Of a stretch of 40,945 bases of DNA, positions 39,243-40,945 are shown one piece after another. The translations under genes and the position numbers were made by a program. Each line of letters opens with the position of its first letter. Position 1 is the first letter of the stretch. A model generated the notes under the pieces. It ran no database searches, was not told the DNA's origin, and worked only from the letters and a program-made list of their open reading frames with translations. This stretch comes from Dehalococcoidia bacterium (GTDB lineage: Bacteria > Chloroflexota > Dehalococcoidia > GIF9 > UBA5629), in assembly GCA_016927965.1 (NCBI GenBank), contig JAFGLP010000149.1, forward strand, positions 1-40,945, read 5' to 3'.

Positions 39243-40945
39243 ATGTCTTTTGTCCATCTCCATGTCCATTCCTATTACAGCTTCCATGACGGGACCGCCA
39301 GCCCTGCCGCGCTGGTTGAGAAAGCCCGGCATTTCGATATGCCCGCCCTGGCGCTCACCGACCATAACCGCCTCACCGGCGCCATCCGGTTTTACGATCT
39401 CGCCAGGAAAGCCGGCATAAAACCTATCATCGGCGCCGAGATAGATATCGAGGGCAACTATCATCTCACCCTGCTATGCAAAGACATCCGGGGGTACTCC
39501 AGCCTGTGCCGGCTGCTTACCGCCATGCACTGCGGCAGGAAAGGCGGCCACCCCTCAGCCACGCGTGAGATGCTCCGCCGACATAACAAAGGCCTGATAG
39601 CACTCTCCGGCTGCCACCAGGGAGAAGTCCCCTTCCTGCTAAGCAAGAAGGAGCCAGGCCGCGCCGCCTGCGCCGCCGCATTCTACCGGGAGGTCTTCGG
39701 CGACGACTTCTTTATCGAGCTTAACCGCTATCCGTCCCAGCAGGGCACGCCACTGTGCTACATGCTCTCCAGCTTCGCCCGCGAGCAGGGCATACCGGCC
39801 GTGGCAACCAACAACGTCCATTACCTGGCAATGAAAGATTACCGCATCAGGGAGCTACTCAACGCCATCAGGCTGATCGTGCCGCTAACACAGCTCCCCA
39901 TCGTCCGCACGGTCGAGCAGTATTTCAAATCTCCCGCCGAGATGGAGCGCCTTTTTAAAGACTTCCCGGGCGCCGCAGCTATGACGCTGGAGATCGCCTC
40001 CCGCTGCAATCTCAAGCTCGAACTGGGAAAGTCCCGCTTCCCGGTTTTCGATCTGCCAGCCGGGGAAACAGCCCCGAACTTCCTGCGCAGGCTGGCATAT
40101 ACAGGAGCAGAGCGGAAATACGGCAGCCTGGCCCCGGAGTTGACCACCCGCCTGGAGATGGAGATGTCCACCATCGAAAAGCTCGGCTTCTGTAGCTACT
40201 TTCTGGTGGTGTGGGATATCATCCGCTGGGCCAGGGACAGGGGTATCCGGCTCCAGGCCCGCGGCAGCGCGGTGAACAGTTTGGTGGTCTACACGCTGGA
40301 TATCAGCAACGCCGACCCCATCCATTATGACCTGCTCTTCGAACGGTTCATGCACCCGCTGAGAGATGAACCGCCCGACATCGACCTCGATATTGACCGC
40401 CGCCGCCGTGACGAGGTGAGGGACTATATTTACCACAAATACGGCGATGAAAATGTTTCCTGCGTGTCCACCATCAGCACCTACATGGCCCGCGGCGCTT
40501 TACGCGACGCCGGCAAAGCCCTGCAGGTACCATCTGAAACAATCGAAGAAGCCTGCAAAGGCATACACTGGCTCTCCGCTGCCAAACTGATAGAAAAATC
40601 ATCGACGCTGCCGGAACTGAAAGACAGCACGGTCTATCGAAGGCCGGAGCTGCAGGAGTTTTTCAGGCTGTGCGCCACCATCGACGGTTTCCCCAAACAC
40701 CTTTCTGTACACCTCGGCGGTCTGCTTATCGGTGGAGGGCGGCTTTCCGATCTCGTCCCGCTGGAAGTCTCCAGCGGCGGCGACATCATCAGCCAGTACG
40801 ACAAGGATGATATCGAGCGGCTGGGTCTGGTCAAGATGGACCTGCTGTCCCTGCCCACCATCACGGTCATCGAAGACGCCGTCCGCAGTATTAAGGAAAG
40901 CCGCGGGCTGGCAATAGATATAGACAGCATACCGCGTGACGACCC
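39243..40945 (+). CDS. dnaE2: DNA polymerase III alpha subunit, error-prone DnaE2 (ImuC) type, 3' end cut by window
   Basis: The frame starts at ATG 39243 after GAGGA and runs 567 codons to the window edge. The PHP domain begins FVHLHVHSYYSFHDG with His5, His7 and His9 and includes LALTDHN and NNVHYL. The family C polymerase core has ARGSAVNSLVVY, then DEPPDIDLDIDRRRRDEVRDYI with catalytic Asp379, Asp381 and Asp383, and GLVKMDLLSLPTI near the end. Segments such as HLTLLCKDIRGYSSLCRLLT and KHLSVHLGGLLIGGG follow DnaE2 more closely than replicative DnaE1. The upstream DUF6504 gene and LexA-like promoter box support a damage-inducible translesion role. A DnaE1-like duplicate is the alternative. 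Confidence 0.8.
   Translation, partial: MSFVHLHVHSYYSFHDGTASPAALVEKARHFDMPALALTDHNRLTGAIRFYDLARKAGIKPIIGAEIDIEGNYHLTLLCKDIRGYSSLCRLLTAMHCGRKGGHPSATREMLRRHNKGLIALSGCHQGEVPFLLSKKEPGRAACAAAFYREVFGDDFFIELNRYPSQQGTPLCYMLSSFAREQGIPAVATNNVHYLAMKDYRIRELLNAIRLIVPLTQLPIVRTVEQYFKSPAEMERLFKDFPGAAAMTLEIASRCNLKLELGKSRFPVFDLPAGETAPNFLRRLAYTGAERKYGSLAPELTTRLEMEMSTIEKLGFCSYFLVVWDIIRWARDRGIRLQARGSAVNSLVVYTLDISNADPIHYDLLFERFMHPLRDEPPDIDLDIDRRRRDEVRDYIYHKYGDENVSCVSTISTYMARGALRDAGKALQVPSETIEEACKGIHWLSAAKLIEKSSTLPELKDSTVYRRPELQEFFRLCATIDGFPKHLSVHLGGLLIGGGRLSDLVPLEVSSGGDIISQYDKDDIERLGLVKMDLLSLPTITVIEDAVRSIKESRGLAIDIDSIPRDD

Noticed and set aside
1..40945. CRISPR arrays, tRNA/rRNA genes, insertion sequences, prophage
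   Set aside because: No regularly spaced direct repeats, tRNA cloverleaf arms, rRNA segments, transposase or integrase motifs were seen on either strand. The six ligase copies are gene paralogues, not mobile repeats.

Overview
The window looks like a chromosomal segment from an uncultured, probably anaerobic bacterium of the Chloroflexota, most likely class Dehalococcoidia. This is an inference. It rests on the arrangement of ftsH, polyprenyl diphosphate synthase and metG, which I remember from Dehalococcoides-type genomes, on a CBS-less GuaB3-type IMP dehydrogenase, on many acyl-CoA ligases, on Fe-S proteins and on GGAGG-type ribosome binding sites. No rRNA or tRNA gene, CRISPR array, transposase or phage gene was recognised.

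Bases 1-16,600 are mostly housekeeping. They hold a truncated FAD-dependent oxidoreductase (minus), a MarR regulator and ftsH (plus), and a minus-strand operon rsmI - zinc-ribbon protein - metG - polyprenyl synthase. Divergent from that operon is guaB3 (plus). A second minus-strand group follows: lipoprotein - MaoC hydratase - unknown protein - LysE exporter. Then come an orphan PAS histidine kinase and a CoA-disulfide-reductase/rhodanese fusion (plus), which ends in a perfect hairpin shared with the convergent neighbour.

Bases 16,640-27,300 hold six consecutive, same-strand, full-length AMP-forming acyl-CoA ligase paralogues. A strong promoter lies upstream of the first-transcribed copy (copy 6). 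One copy (copy 5) lacks any ATG/GTG/TTG start at the conserved position and probably starts at AUU or AUA. RlmN follows, then a compact plus-strand unit (promoter, two small ORFs, terminator).

Bases 28,850-35,720 form an arsenic/organoarsenical resistance island on the minus strand: arsR - arsF-like - arsG-like - acr3 - arsP-like permease - CxxC mini-thioredoxin - DGC zinc-binding protein - a second arsF-like/arsG-like pair - PKD-type surface lipoprotein. The ArsF/ArsG module is present twice, each time with a one-base gene overlap. A 13+13 bp inverted repeat covers the arsR promoter. No arsC or arsM is visible.

Bases 35,850-40,945 (plus) hold a MarR regulator with a self-operator candidate, coupled to a cysteine-rich 4Fe-4S protein, then a TolB-like beta-propeller lipoprotein with a His-rich loop. 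A long palindromic repeat follows. Last is a DUF6504 - dnaE2-type polymerase cassette whose consensus promoter carries a LexA-box-like palindrome exactly between -35 and -10, suggesting an SOS mutagenesis unit.
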